NCBI RefSeq assembly: GCF_030272615.1
Contig: NC_081415.1
Coordinates: 107,574,406 to 107,638,405, forward strand
DNA from: Cryptomeria japonica
Lineage: Eukaryota > Streptophyta > Pinopsida > Cupressales > Cupressaceae
Reading direction: 5' to 3'
DNA: 64,000 nucleotides
Shown: one piece after another, positions 50,625 to 62,335 of the stretch
How the letters are laid out: every line of letters starts with the position of its first letter
Numbering within the stretch: position 1 is the stretch's first letter
Made by a program: the position numbers and the translations under genes
The notes under the pieces: generated by a model
The model's database searches: none
Seen by the model: the letters and a program-made list of their open reading frames with translations, nothing else
Told to the model about the DNA's origin: nothing

Positions 50625-50628
50625 TAAT

Positions 50629-50704
50629 ATTTATTCATTGCATATATAGATCAGTATACTAATATAATCGATGCTATGTATAATCAGTAATATTAAACTA
50701 TTAA
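50629..50704. other. Short flank between two elements
   Basis: Seventy-six bases of AT-rich DNA separate the right end of the DNA transposon from the tail of the next LINE-like element. Confidence 0.7.
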
Positions 50705-51838
50705 GTTTCTTATTAAGGATAAACAGATTTGAGGGGACTCGAAACCCCAAACAACAGGTTTTGAAGGGACCCGAAACCCTCAGATTTTACCAAGATCTAG
50801 AAACCAAAAAACAATGCTGCCTAGAGTAATAATCATCAGAACACTAGGAGCCCAACCATAGCTGAGACTAAAATGACTAGTCTCTAAAACATACACAAGG
50901 GTTTTACTAAGGCTCCCTTAACCTTCGACTAACAACATGGGTTTTCTAGGAACCCATAACCTTCAAAGACACTAGACTAAAATAGGTAGCCATACATTTA
51001 GGATCAGGACTCAGAAGGTTTTGAATGACTCCCCTAACCATCAGCCTGGGTTTTGAACTGACCCCCAAAACTAGGAGAGAAGGACTTTCCCAGGCTCTCT
51101 TAACCTTCAACATAGATCTCAGGTTGCCAAAAACAAAACCTATCCTTAACCAAAAACCAAATTAGCAAGTGGCCAGGCTGGGCCCTTGAAAACTACTAGC
51201 ATCCATCCTACTTGTGGGTTTTACAAGGCTCCCACAACTTGAACCAAAAATCAATAAAATAAACAAAAAGCAACAGCCAAGAGGGTTATTTTGAAAGGCA
51301 TCCCAGACCTTAACAATGGGTTTTAAACTAGCTCCCATAACTAGCAGGAGGGCACTTGTCACCACCCAACATCTAATCAGCACGCGCCTTCCAGCATGAC
51401 ACCTCTCCACCTCAATAAGAAATAAAGCCATCTCAATAGGAGTTGGAAGGAAAGAAACCATGTGCAAGGAAAATGAAGTAGATAACCCCAAAACAAAGAC
51501 CAATAACCAACAAATATTCACATGATGCTTAATTGGAAAGAAGGGTTTTGGAAAAGCTCCCAAAACCTTGAATAGAAACAGAGGCCACTACCAGAAGGAC
51601 TCTATGCCAATAAGTTTAACCAAAGCCTCCACCTCTAAAGGAGAAGAGGGAAAGAAACCCATCAACAAAGAGACAATCACGGGAGCACATGCAACCTCGA
51701 ACAAAAAGTTAACCAAAAACCCCATCAAGAGCCATCCCACCAAACTCTACCCACAACTCTTCCCCTCTAAAGAAGAGTGGTCCACCTCAATAAGAGAGAA
51801 AAAGACAAAAGGAAGGAAGAAAGCCTATGATACACTAG
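50705..51838 (-). mobile_element. Second copy of the LINE-like element, 5' truncated
   Basis: On the minus strand it ends in the same 3' sequence as the copy at 33.3 kb: GGTTTCGAGTCCCCTCAAA, then TTTATCCTTAATAAG. Its body shows the same repeated GGGTTTT..AAGGCTCCC..AACC pattern (plus strand; for example 50893-50920, 51221-51242 and 51314-51337). The phrase CCACCTCAATAAGAG is shared too. The minus-strand frame 51162-51563 contains GASLKPIVKVWDAF and GSLVKPTSRMDAS, and the first copy has GSLLKPTFEGL. These are repeats of one module, not a known protein. The left part of the element is cut where gag sequence begins, near 51838. No target duplication was found. Confidence 0.7.
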
Positions 51839-53353
51839 AGAATCTGTTGAAAAGAATAGATTCATAAAATCCCTCACAATCTGCAAGAGAAAACTGAATA
51901 ACATTTATGTGCAACAACTGAGACATAATACTATGTAAAGATTCATTCAAAGAAGTAAACTGTCTTTCTCTTAGGAAAATTTTAGAAATAGAAGGCACGC
52001 CTATTATAGCATTCACATTGTGGTTGTTGATTTTATCATTGAACTTGATGAAGCTTTTTGTTGGTTTGAACTTCACAAATGGTTGTTGAACACTCTCCTC
52101 CTTATCACTCAAAGCCATAGGAGTGGATTGCCTCATTTGACTCATAGCCAGTTGATAATTGAGGAGTGTTCAGCACAACTGTAGAAAGGAAGTAAACTGA
52201 GACAAAAGAAGATTTTTCCTAATATCTTTTTGTAAATTAGAAATGAAAATTCTTTTAATATCATTATTAGGTACATGAAAAGAAATTTGAGCACACAAAT
52301 TATTATATCTACCAATGAAATCAGCCACTTTTTCTTTAACACCTTCTTTACAATGCATTAAATCAGTCAAAGTGATTTTAGGACAAATGTTGTTTTGAAA
52401 TTGTTGGGTGAAAGCATTTGCCAGTTGTTGAAAAGAAGTGATAGAATAAAAAGGCAAAGAATAATACCATTGTAAAGCCTTATCTCTTAGTGTTCTTGTA
52501 AATAATTTTTCAAGCAATCTTTGATCATAAGCAAAATCGGTACACAAGGTTTGAAATGTTTTGACATGCGTAAGAGGATCACCTTTTCCATTATAGAGTT
52601 CTAATTGAGGGATCTCAAAATATTTATGTGGCATGACTTTAACAATATCAAGAGAAAGTGGGCTCACAACATCAAAAGTGGGCACGCTAAACTTGGATTG
52701 AACATAGAAGCAATTTGTACTTGTAAGGAAGACACAGTTTGAGCAAGATTGTTAATTATCGCTTCGGTAGAAGAATGTATATTAGACATAGTTGATTGAG
52801 AAGGTGGTGTGATTTTATTGAAAGAAGGCATGGACTGAGAATAAGGTGGTGGGACATTATGATAAGTAGGCATAGGTGATGATTGGGTAGGAAAAGGGAC
52901 ACTTAAAGGAGGAAGAAAGTTGTTGAATGAATTACCCCCTTGTGTCACATTGATTGGTTGACAAATAATAGGAATACTTATGGAAGACATAGGTAAAGAT
53001 GGATGATTAAATGAAGAAGAGGAATTTCCCCCATGACCAATGGTTGTAGGAATGACACTTTGAGTTGAAGTAGCCATGATGCTTGAGGTAAAAGTAGGAA
53101 TACTAGTCATAAGAGGAGTCAAAGGAATTGAAGGATTGACTTGTGTTGAAGTTTGTGAATAACCTAGGGTTTCGACACAACTCTTGATAGGAATGACATT
53201 AGAATCAACAATATGTGCAATGCCATGCAATATATCAATTCCATTCTTATCACTTTGAATCATGCGATTAAGGCCTTCAATTAATGGAAGAGCTTCACTA
53301 TTAGGGTATTCTTGGGACATCCATTGTTGAAAGTTATCAAATTGATTGTCCAA
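51825..53353 (-). pseudogene. Ty3/gypsy gag, decayed
   Basis: The minus-strand gag lies in three pieces. The first, 53353-52664, is a Pro/Ser/Thr-rich N-terminal region. The second, 52685-52170, is the capsid-like domain: MPHKYFEIPQLELYNGKGDP, FTRTLRDKALQWYYSLP, SFQQLANAFTQQFQNNI and KEKVADFIGRYNNLCAQI, the standard retrotransposon gag blocks. The third is the C-terminal piece, 52145-51825. The first two are joined by a frame break near 52680. The second and third are in one phase and separated by a single TGA. No zinc knuckle, protease or polymerase follows, because the element is cut off near 51838 by the LINE-like sequence. Confidence 0.85.
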
Positions 53354-54689
53354 TGTAGAAAGTTGATCTATAGAGACCCTAGTTAAAGCTTCCTCATGTT
53401 CATCATGGGATTCATCAATTGGATAGATAGGGACATGATTAGGATGGGAAGCATTAGCCTGATCCTAATTAAAGAAGTCACCCAAACTAGGCTCCGTCTC
53501 CTCAGTAATTAAACCTTTGGAGGCCTTAATTCTAATGCTTTGTCTAATGGGGATAGTGTAGGTAGGACTAATAGTGGTAAAACTCATGCACTAGAGGGAA
53601 AATTTAAATTTTAAATTGTGGAACAAAGATTACAAAACTGATTAATGCAAAAAATAATGATTACACAATTTAAAATTTGTTGGAGGACGAGGATGACACA
53701 ATCTCAAAAAATGAAAGGAAATCGGATTTTTTAAAATTAGGGCCAAGGGAATACCGCTTGATTTTAAAATGAGAATTTTTAAAATCAGGGTAGACTATAA
53801 TTAACCTTTTAATTTTAAAAAATTTCTTGAAATTTGAAATGTTGAATTTTGGAGGTATTTGCGAGTCTAGAGGAATAAAAAATCGACAAAATCAGCCAAT
53901 CTTCTGGATTTAGGCTATTAAATACAGTCATAACAGTCTCCCAAAATTTCAGGAAAAAAAGTCGAGGGCCGTGGCAGGAATGCACATGGTTCGACCAACT
54001 TTTTTTGAAAATTTCAAGGATGAATATTATGATGATTTCAAAGCTAACCCCAAAAAATTGACAAATTTTATGATTTCTAGATGGGCTAAATGAAGGTTGA
54101 AATACAAAAATAGGACCCTATTAGGATTTTAAAGAAAAAGAGGAATTGAATTGCAAATTTGAAAAAGGTCAAACCTAATGGATAGGGACACCTTGGAAAA
54201 TGTTTAGAAATCTGAATTTGAATGAAATTGTTGAAATTTGCACAAAAATCCAATTAAATTTGAAAATTAGGGTTTTATGACCTAACCACTTAATTTTGAA
54301 ATTTGAATTTTGGGAAAAGGGAGGGAAATTGAAAATTTGAATTGTAGGAATGAAAACAAATCTGAGAGCAATCATAAATCTAAAAATTAAATGGAAATTC
54401 AATTTTTGCACAAGTTCAAGATGATTTTTGAAACTTAGGGTTTTAACAAGTAATCTCTTAATTTTTTAAATTTGAATTGCAAATTGAACAAGACAATGAG
54501 GAAATTGAATTTGACAAACAAAACAATTTTTAGATCTAAGATAACCATAAGAAATTTTTACAAATCACAAGGTCAATGATAATTTTTAAAACTAGGGTTT
54601 TTTAAAGATTTAACCACTAAGTTTGCAGAAATTTTAAACTTGCAAATAAAAAATAAGTAATTTTGTTCAAAGGAAAGCATGTAAGAGGT
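53354..54689 (-). mobile_element. Gypsy 5' leader with repeated modules
   Basis: This lies between the primer-binding-like site and gag. It holds four diverged modules of roughly 160 bases or more, each containing AAAATNAGGGTTTT and ACCACTTAATTTTGAAATTTG-like blocks (near 53790, 54262, 54435 and 54590). The minus-strand frame 54175-54411 falls inside these modules and is not called. Confidence 0.6.
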
Positions 54690-54703
54690 CGGGTTCACCA
54701 AAA
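54690..54703 (-). other. Primer-binding-like site
   Basis: Directly after the LTR on the minus strand comes TTTTGGTGAACCCGACC, beginning with the TGG expected opposite a tRNA 3' CCA. I cannot say which tRNA would pair. The second LTR is followed by the same but degenerate TTTTGGTGAACTT. Confidence 0.5.
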
Positions 54704-55947
54704 TGTAATGTCAGCAAAATATATTGGTGGGTGAAAAATGTGTGAATGAGAGATCAAGAGGAAAACTACCCTTTCCCTCCAAGGAGAGATGAGAGTTTCA
54801 CTATAGATTTCCTTTCAAACACTTTTCACCTAATTACATTCGAAAAGGAGAGGAAAATTTACTAGATTCAACCTCCAAAGAAGAAGATAGAATTCTGAAT
54901 GAGATGGGAATGATATGTTGATCCCCTCTTCCTATTTGAAATGGAAAGGAATTGATTGAATTATGTAGTTCAAAAGTGACAAAAATTGATTATAACTCAA
55001 GATCAGAGTATAAGATGAAGCTGTGCACCAGGATCTAGCAGTAATATGTCAAGATGAAGCCACCCTGCGAATTTGAGGAAAAGTTGTCTGGACCATGGCT
55101 GGAATGTACATAGTCCTCCGAAAAATCCATGAAACAAAAATGGTTTTTTGCCTCTACAAATGGAGCTTGAATCTGAAAGTACAGATGCGCACCTGTAACC
55201 TACACATAGAAAAGAGAGGAAAATGGGTTGGGATTGGGGGTTTGTCTTCAGGTCAAACCCTAGTTTTGGAATTAACTAAGTAATGAAAGAAAGTACTTGC
55301 AAGTAGATGTAAATGAAAGACTTAAATGTAAATCACCTCAAGCGAGATTGTGATAGAAATGTTGATAGAAATGCTTGTGTGGAATTGAATGTTGGAATAA
55401 ATCTCCTCTTCAATGGTTGAATCCTTGACTTGAATGCAACACCTAGCCTTGAAGGGAGACTTGAGAATGCTCAATGCTAGAAAGGACTGCTTGAATGCTT
55501 GATCTCATGTAAACTTCCCACTCATTTGAATTATCCCACTTACCAAAATGAGAGGGAAAATGCAACTTAAATACATATCAATTAGAGTTAATGAAACTGA
55601 ATTTCATCACTGGCTGACATCGGGGAAGTTTCCCGCTCACTCCATAACCTACAATGCCTAGTTAGGAAAGGACTTGCTCCAAAATAGAGTAGGGATAGGA
55701 GCACCATGCCCCTATCCTGGGAGGAAAAGGGTACCACGCCCGTATCCTAGGGGGGACAGGGGCTCCAAGCCCCTCTCCTACCCCTTTCTCCAGGGCATAG
55801 TGCAAACAGAGTGGTGTGGATGCCAAGGGAGAAGCAGATTCCTAGGGTTGAGCAGTCTTCAGTCTCCGATCTGGCTACAGGATTTGATCTTGTGTGCGTG
55901 AGTACCCTAATGCACTCTAAAATTGCTAGGGTTACAATTTTATGGCA
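54704..55947 (-). mobile_element. Gypsy LTR, copy 1 (5' LTR of the gag element)
   Basis: On the minus strand it begins TGCCATAAAATTGTAACCC at 55947 and ends TGACATTACA at 54704. It is similar along its whole length to 56237-57479 (1244 and 1243 bases). It holds a GC-rich minisatellite near 55690-55800 built on GGAC/ATGCCCCTATCC modules. Minus orientation, with the primer site and gag on its left, makes it the 5' LTR of that element. Open frames within (55095-55283, 55674-55901) are not called. Confidence 0.85.
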
Positions 55948-56236
55948 CTAAATTTATCCCTCACTTTAGTGGGAGTATGAGTGTACGCTAATACTATCGG
56001 TAAAGTACAAGGAAACTGGATTGAAAGACTTATTACGTCAAGGAGGCAAGATGCGTCAAGCCCCCAGTGGACTTAGGATCTTACGACTTCGATTGACAAA
56101 GTAAAAGGGAAGATCCAAAAGGGGAGAACCATGACTGCAAGTAGAAAAGTTCCCCTCACTATGAGTCATGAAAGCAAGGATACTAAAGATTACAAATCAA
56201 AACAAAGGTCACTAAGTAATTTTAAGTTCACCAAAA
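55948..56236 (-). mobile_element. Short internal remnant between two gypsy LTRs
   Basis: Only 289 bases separate the two LTRs. The right part starts with the primer-site remnant. The left part (minus strand) ends AAAGTGAGGGATAAATTTAG just before the next LTR, where a polypurine tract is expected. It therefore looks like the two extremes of an internal region with everything between deleted. Confidence 0.6.
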
Positions 56237-57479
56237 TGTTATGTCACCATAATGTATTGGTGGGTGAAAAATTTGTGAATGAGAGATCATGAGGAAAACT
56301 ACCCTTTCCCTCCAAGGAGAGATGAGAGTTTCACTACGGATTTTCTTTCAAACACTTTTCACCTAATTACATTGGAAGAGGAGAGGAAAATTCACTACAT
56401 TCAACCTCCAAAGAAGAAGATAGAATTCTGAATGAAATGGGAATGATAAGTTGATCCCCTCTTCCTATTTGAAATGGAAAGGAATTGATTGAATTATGTA
56501 GTGAAAAAGTGACAAAGAACTGATTATAACTGGAGAACGGAGCATGGGATGAGGTTGTGCACCTGGATCTGGTAGTAATATGTTGACATGAATCCGCCTT
56601 GCAAATTTGAGGAAAAGTTGCACTGAATGGAGCCCGAATCTGAAAGTACAGTTGCACACCTGCAACCTACACACAGAACAAAGAGGAAAATGGGTTGGGA
56701 TTGGGGTTTTTCCTTCAAGTCAAACCTCAATTTTGGATTTAACCAAGTAACGAAAGAAAGCACTTGCAAGTAGATGTAAATGAAAGACTGAAATGTAGGT
56801 CACCTCAAGGGAGGTTGTGATAGCAATGTTGATATAAAATCTTGTGTGGAATTAAATGTTGGAATCAATCTCCTCTTCAATGGTTGAATGCTTGACTTGA
56901 ACGCAACACCTAGCCTTGAAGGGAGACTTGAGAATGCTTAATGTTGGAAAGGAATGCTTGAATGCTTGAATGCTTGAATGCTTGATCTCAATTAAATTTC
57001 CCCTCATCCGACTTATCCCACTTACCAAAATGAGAGGGAAAATGCAACTTACATACATGTCAATTAGGGTTAATGATACTGATTTTCATCACAAGCCGAC
57101 ATTGTGGAATTTTCCTACTCACTCCACAACCTACAATGAATTTTTAGGAAAGTTCCTACCCCAGAATAGGGCAGGGATAGGGGCACCATGCCCCTGTTAT
57201 TGGAGGACAAGGATGCCACGCCTATGTCCTAGGGGGACATGCCTCTGTTCTTGAAGGACAAGGATGCCACGCCCATGTCCAAGGGGGACAGAGGTGGCAC
57301 TCCTTTGTCCTACCCCTTTCTACAGGGTAGTGTGTAAACAGGGTGGTGTGGAGACCAAGGGAGAAGCATATTCTGAGGGTTGAGTAGTCTCTGGTCTCTG
57401 ATCAGGCTAGAGTATTCAATCTCACATGTGTGAAGACCCTAATGTGGTCTAAAATTGTTAGGGTCACAATTTTATGACT
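56237..57479 (-). mobile_element. Gypsy LTR, copy 2
   Basis: Full-length partner of the LTR at 54704-55947. The minus-strand start is altered to AGTCATAAAATTGTG. It has one more unit of the GC-rich minisatellite (57170-57310) and a local TGCTTGAA repeat of four copies near 56950-56985. The many minus-strand frames at 56367-57058 are within the LTR and not genes. Confidence 0.85.
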
Positions 57480-58379
57480 CTACAGTAGCTATGTGAGTAA
57501 AGACAAAAATAAGAGGGTAGGTTTGAAGGTGAGAGAAACAGTCTAGAAGGCATGTGGGTAGTGATAATATTCAAATACAATTTGATCATTTTCCAAAGTT
57601 GTGCATGATGAAAGGAAGAGTTGTGAGATAATGACAATAAAAAAATAGAGGATTGCATTGAATTGAGAATAGGTTACCCGTAAATGAATACCAAATTATT
57701 TTTAAAAAAAAACTAAAAGTCTCTCATTCAATTTATTGTAATTTGCATTTTATGGTTCCCTTTGAATGTGAAAAAAAAGTCTAAGCAAAATAAAATTACT
57801 CAGCTAAAAGTTGACTGTTGATAATCATGTTAGTCCTTAAACTCTCTAGTTAGAGATTTGATGATTATGACACAAAGAAGAATATCAATGTTATTGAGAA
57901 TATTTATAGGTTATTTCACAAAAGGCATGTGTAGTGTGATACTTGTGTGATTGAAACCTGTAACTAGTCTATGATACAAGTCTATAGTAAAATATGACTA
58001 TGATTCATTTGATGCTTATTTTTGTGAAGGTGATGATGAATATGAGTACACAAGAATTGATCACCATCATACAATCCTTCTATTATACAAATGAATGTTA
58101 TTTTCTTGAGAAAATAATTCTTAGTAGATGTAGATATAGTTAGACAACATGTCCTTGAATTCAAGTTAAATTGGTGGACAGATATCTCTTTGTGTCAATG
58201 ATCAAGGTATCAATGTATGGGCATGTTGCAACAATTGATCCTTTACATCATTGAGGAGAACCTGGTAGTTGTCTTTTCCTTTTGAATGGAAAGGTATATA
58301 TTTTGTGTCATCAAACAAATGGATGGTGAGATAATTACAAGTACAAATGAAGTAGATGAAGATGAAGAAGTACCTAAGC
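57480..58379. other. Intergenic, nothing recognised
   Basis: AT-rich, with short minus-strand frames (57464-57658, 57982-58164) of no recognisable type. Confidence 0.5.
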
Positions 58380-58880
58380 ATAGCTCATGACTTTTTTTTT
58401 CATCAAAGTTACAATTTCGAACTTGTCTATTTGTATAAGTGACTTATGTCACCCATTGTAACTAAAAGTTTGATTTTTAACTTTATTTCTATAAAAGTTA
58501 GGTATATCCTCACTTGTCTCCAAAAAGGTGGTTACTCTAACTAATAACATAGGTAGGTATCCTAAGTGGTTATTTTAGGTAGTTATCCTAAGTAGTTATG
58601 CAAAGTGGTTACGAATTCGTTATTTTGTGAGGCCTATAAATTCAAGGCTCTTTTTATTGTAAATGAGACTCTTACAGAGGGGAAATTCTCAAGAACTTTA
58701 CAATAGAGAAATATTTTGAGAACATTAATTTGTTCACTCTTCTAACTAAGGGTTTTTGAACTTGTATATTTTCAAAAATAAAATAAAGAATGCATTTAAT
58801 TTGTATATCTTGAATGTGTTTCTCAATTATTATTATCAATTTCTTATATGTTAAATTGATAATCCCTTTCTGTACTTGTG
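58380..58880 (+). mobile_element. Possible LTR fragment
   Basis: GGCCTATAAATTCAAGGCTC at about 58631-58650 is a TATA box in a context common to plant gypsy LTRs. It follows a series of AGTGGTTA and AGTAGTTA repeats (58528-58612). Downstream lies an AATGAGACTCTT and TTGTTCACTC region like R-U5. Edges and partner are not seen. Confidence 0.4.
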
Positions 58881-60560
58881 CAATCTATTGATCTTTAGTT
58901 CAAATGATATATTTAAATGATGAAACATAGTCATACCCTAGTATGTTGGTTTCAAAGTGCTAAGGCAACTTTGTAAGTACTAGTATAACCATCATGCATT
59001 GCTTTCCTATCATATTGCTAAGGTCTTCCCAACAACATATGACAAGTATTAATAGGAATAATATCAAATTTTTTCTTCAAAATAACCTCTTATCTCAAAT
59101 CTTACCACACTTTGTTCGCTTACCAGAAGTTTCCTATCATCTTGTAGCCATGCTATCATGTATGGATTCAAGTGTTTCTTCTTCTCAAACTTCAACTTTC
59201 TCACTATTTCTTCAAATACAAGGTTGTTTATGCTACTACTATCAATGATGGCATTACAAACTTGTGTTAAAAAAATTCTTTCTTTATGTTAGTTTTCTAT
59301 TTGCATTCAACAGTTCTCTTCTTTGCATCAAGACTTGATCTCATTCAACTTCATCCAATTGTGATGAATGTGCTTCTTCTTCATTGATGTTTGCTGCTCT
59401 AGTCTAGTTTTTTTATCTTCATTTTGGTATTTCCTCTTCATAAGGGCATTCATAGGCCTTGTGACCTTCTTCACAACACTTATAATAGGTTCCTTTGAAA
59501 TTTCCTCTTTCAAAACCTCTACCCAATCTCCATTTACCTCTTGAATTTTGATATCTTGGACCATATGAATCATCATACCTTTGAGTTTTGCTACTGCTAT
59601 GATCTTCTTCATTCTAATTTTTTATTATTATTAACTTCATTCTTCTCTGCACATGATCTACCCTTTTCTATTTGCTTGTTTCCAAACCTTTTGTAATCTT
59701 TCTTCCACCTTCAATGAAAATTAATATGCATCCTCCATGGTATAAATCCTTATCAAAGCCAACTCTTCTTGAATGCTTGGCTTTAAGCCATCGATGCAAC
59801 AATCTATCTTCTCCTTGTTGACCTCTAAATGGCCTATTGTGATTAAAAAATTATGAAATTCTTTAGTGTATTCTTTCATTGTTCTACTTCATTGTCTCAG
59901 ACTGCATTTTCTTTAATAAATCTAACTCGTAATCCATAGAAATAAATTTCCTCTTCATCTTTTCTACCATCCTATCCCATTTGTGAATCTTATCTTTACA
60001 TCTTCTTCCTCTTTCAAAATGCACTTCTTTCCACCAAATATAGGCTTGACCTTTCAACCTGGTCTTTGCAAACCTCACTCTATCAGGATCTTCCACTTCC
60101 TCAAACTCAAAAAATTCCTCCATATCATTTATCCAATCTATCAGCTCCTCTCAATTTAAGTTACCATTGAAAGTAGGAACATCAATCTTTGGTTTCTTTC
60201 CCATTATTGTCAGTGCCCTTACTAAAGGATCATTGAAAGTTGTTGATACTCCTTCATATTGAACATGTCTTTAATTATCTGCATCTTCTACAGTTTCATC
60301 CTCTTCACTTTTAGGTCCTCTCTTGCAATAAAACCCTCTTCTTATTTCTTCTTGTATGGCTTCAACTTGCCTACTCAATTCTCTAAAATCATCAATATAG
60401 ACAACATTTAGAGGGTTTCTTCCTCCCTTTCTAACTTCACCTCTACCTCAACCACCCAGGGCTCCTCTTTCATACATATTTCACAATACCCACAAGCTCG
60501 ATATTGGTGCAAGCTACCTCCCTCTGGTGAATCTGCTTGCACACTCAAAATCTTTTAGCT
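58881..60560 (-). pseudogene. Second Ty3/gypsy gag-protease, decayed
   Basis: On the minus strand, the frame 60123-59884 gives MEEFFEFEEVEDPDRVRF, KTRLKGQAYIWWKEVHFERG and KWDRMVEKMKRKF, the gag blocks of chromovirus-type gypsy elements. Around 59480-59440 a zinc knuckle reads YYKCCEEGHKAYEC, with tyrosine where the first cysteine should be. Further on (59270-59200) VCNAIIDSSSINNLVS resembles the retropepsin active-site region, with DSS in place of DSG or DGG. Frames are broken many times. No polymerase follows before the sequence at 58880. Confidence 0.75.
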
Positions 60561-60577
60561 CTAATAACACTAATACA
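60553..60577 (-). other. Degenerate initiator-Met tRNA primer site
   Basis: The minus strand reads ATTAGTGTTATTAGAGCTAA, a mutated form of the plant retroelement site TTGGTATCAGAGC, in the right place upstream of gag. The 5' LTR would lie to the right, but I could not delimit it. Confidence 0.5.
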
Positions 60578-62335
60578 ATAGAAAATTTACCTTGCTACCA
60601 AACATACATTCACACAATAGGCAGTTCACTACCCACAAACTCAAATAATGATATTATGAAGATCACAATAACTACTTAATTCTATTTAATTTCACTTCAC
60701 AACAAAATTACACACCTAAAACAAATTTAATTATAAAAATTGCCCTCTTCGATGGTCTTTCCCTCATCCTTTACAATTTAGATATTAATCCCTTTGTTTC
60801 CTGTAACTTATATTTGTCTTTGTCTAATGCCCATTCAACTTTGTGTTTACTCGGTCTTTTCCTTATTTATTCTTTGTAGTGTCTGCAAGATGACATTAGC
60901 CCCCATGGTGAAAGATAAGGTGTTTGAAGAAATGTTACCCCATCTGTTTATGTTCTGGGACCCTAGCTCAATATTTGCACCTCTGCAATTATTGTGCAAT
61001 ACATGAATTCATCATTTTTGGTTTTGATTTGTACGCTTCAAAATGGGATCTTTATATGTAATAGATTCAAACTCAAAATAAAAAAGCATATGCCCATATG
61101 AGGATAAATATAAATTTTATCCTCCAAGAAATACTTACATATCTTAGAAATTCACTAATATGGTTTGGATAATTTAGTCCATAAACTGAAGAATTTATAA
61201 ACAACCACAATGTGTATACTCAACCACTTCTTAGTTTGTGATAATTTATGGAATATGAAAAGTTTTCTTGAAATAAAAAATGATTCCTTGCTAAACTAAC
61301 CAATTCAACCATTATAGCTCCCATCAAAATCCTCATTATAGTCAATGTGGAAGTTGAGAGTGTTATGATTAATTAAGGAGGCTATAGCCACTACATCTCT
61401 CCAAGAAGAAATTATGTAAGAATTAGAGGGCTTTAGAGTAATGTGTGTGAAGGAGCCTTTACAAGATCGAGAGATTGAGGAGAAATATGAGTAAACCTAC
61501 ATCATACAAATGATTTTGAGAGTATATCGGGTAAATGTTGAGTGAAAAATATTGGTGGAATGGGAGAAGTGTGGCCAAGTAGAGAAAAGACATCAACAAC
61601 AAAAATCAAACTAGTAGAGAGTAGAGATCACATATAAAACCTTAGAATAAGCTAAGTCTCTACTACCCAAAAAAGAAATGAGAGTGCCACTCAATTTTGA
61701 GATTAGCATTACAAGTCTTCAAATCAACTATGTTTTCCATTATTAACAAAAGGAATTGGAAGCTTAATAACTAACTATGAGGCAACTCTAACCATAGGAT
61801 GAACCCTTTATAAAATTTAGGCTATACACATTGGCCCTAACTTATAAAGTGGACAAATTGAGTTTCAAATCTAAAACCATTGTCCATATCTTTTAAGAAT
61901 GAAATTTTTAAATATACATCCAAAAACTTCTATATCAACTATTGATTTCTAAGATATTTATGTGATTCATAGATATATACATGGCATCTAATACTCTTTT
62001 CATCCCTTGAATATTTCAATAATACTAATAATACTAACTACTTCCTATTACTTATAAAAACCCAAAAAATTACAAAGAGATGCAACTTTAACTCGTTCTA
62101 ATTGTTCTAGTTGAATCATGTACTAAAAGTAAGATCGTCTTCTAGATGATTTTGTTTTTGTTTTATTTGCTTCAATTTTATTTTGCTTGACCCTTTTAAT
62201 AATCTTTTATGTTTGTTTTAATCGTGATCTAATTAATTTGGTGTGCGTGTATACCACCTTTTTTTGTTTTATAAGATTTTGTAATCAATAAAACTAATTT
62301 ATTAAAATGAATTCAGAAATAGCCAACGGACAAAC
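60578..62335. other. Intergenic, possibly decayed LTR
   Basis: No gene is recognised. The plus-strand frame 60794-61006 has no known motif. The 5' LTR of the preceding gypsy remnant should begin here but has no clear end. Confidence 0.45.
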
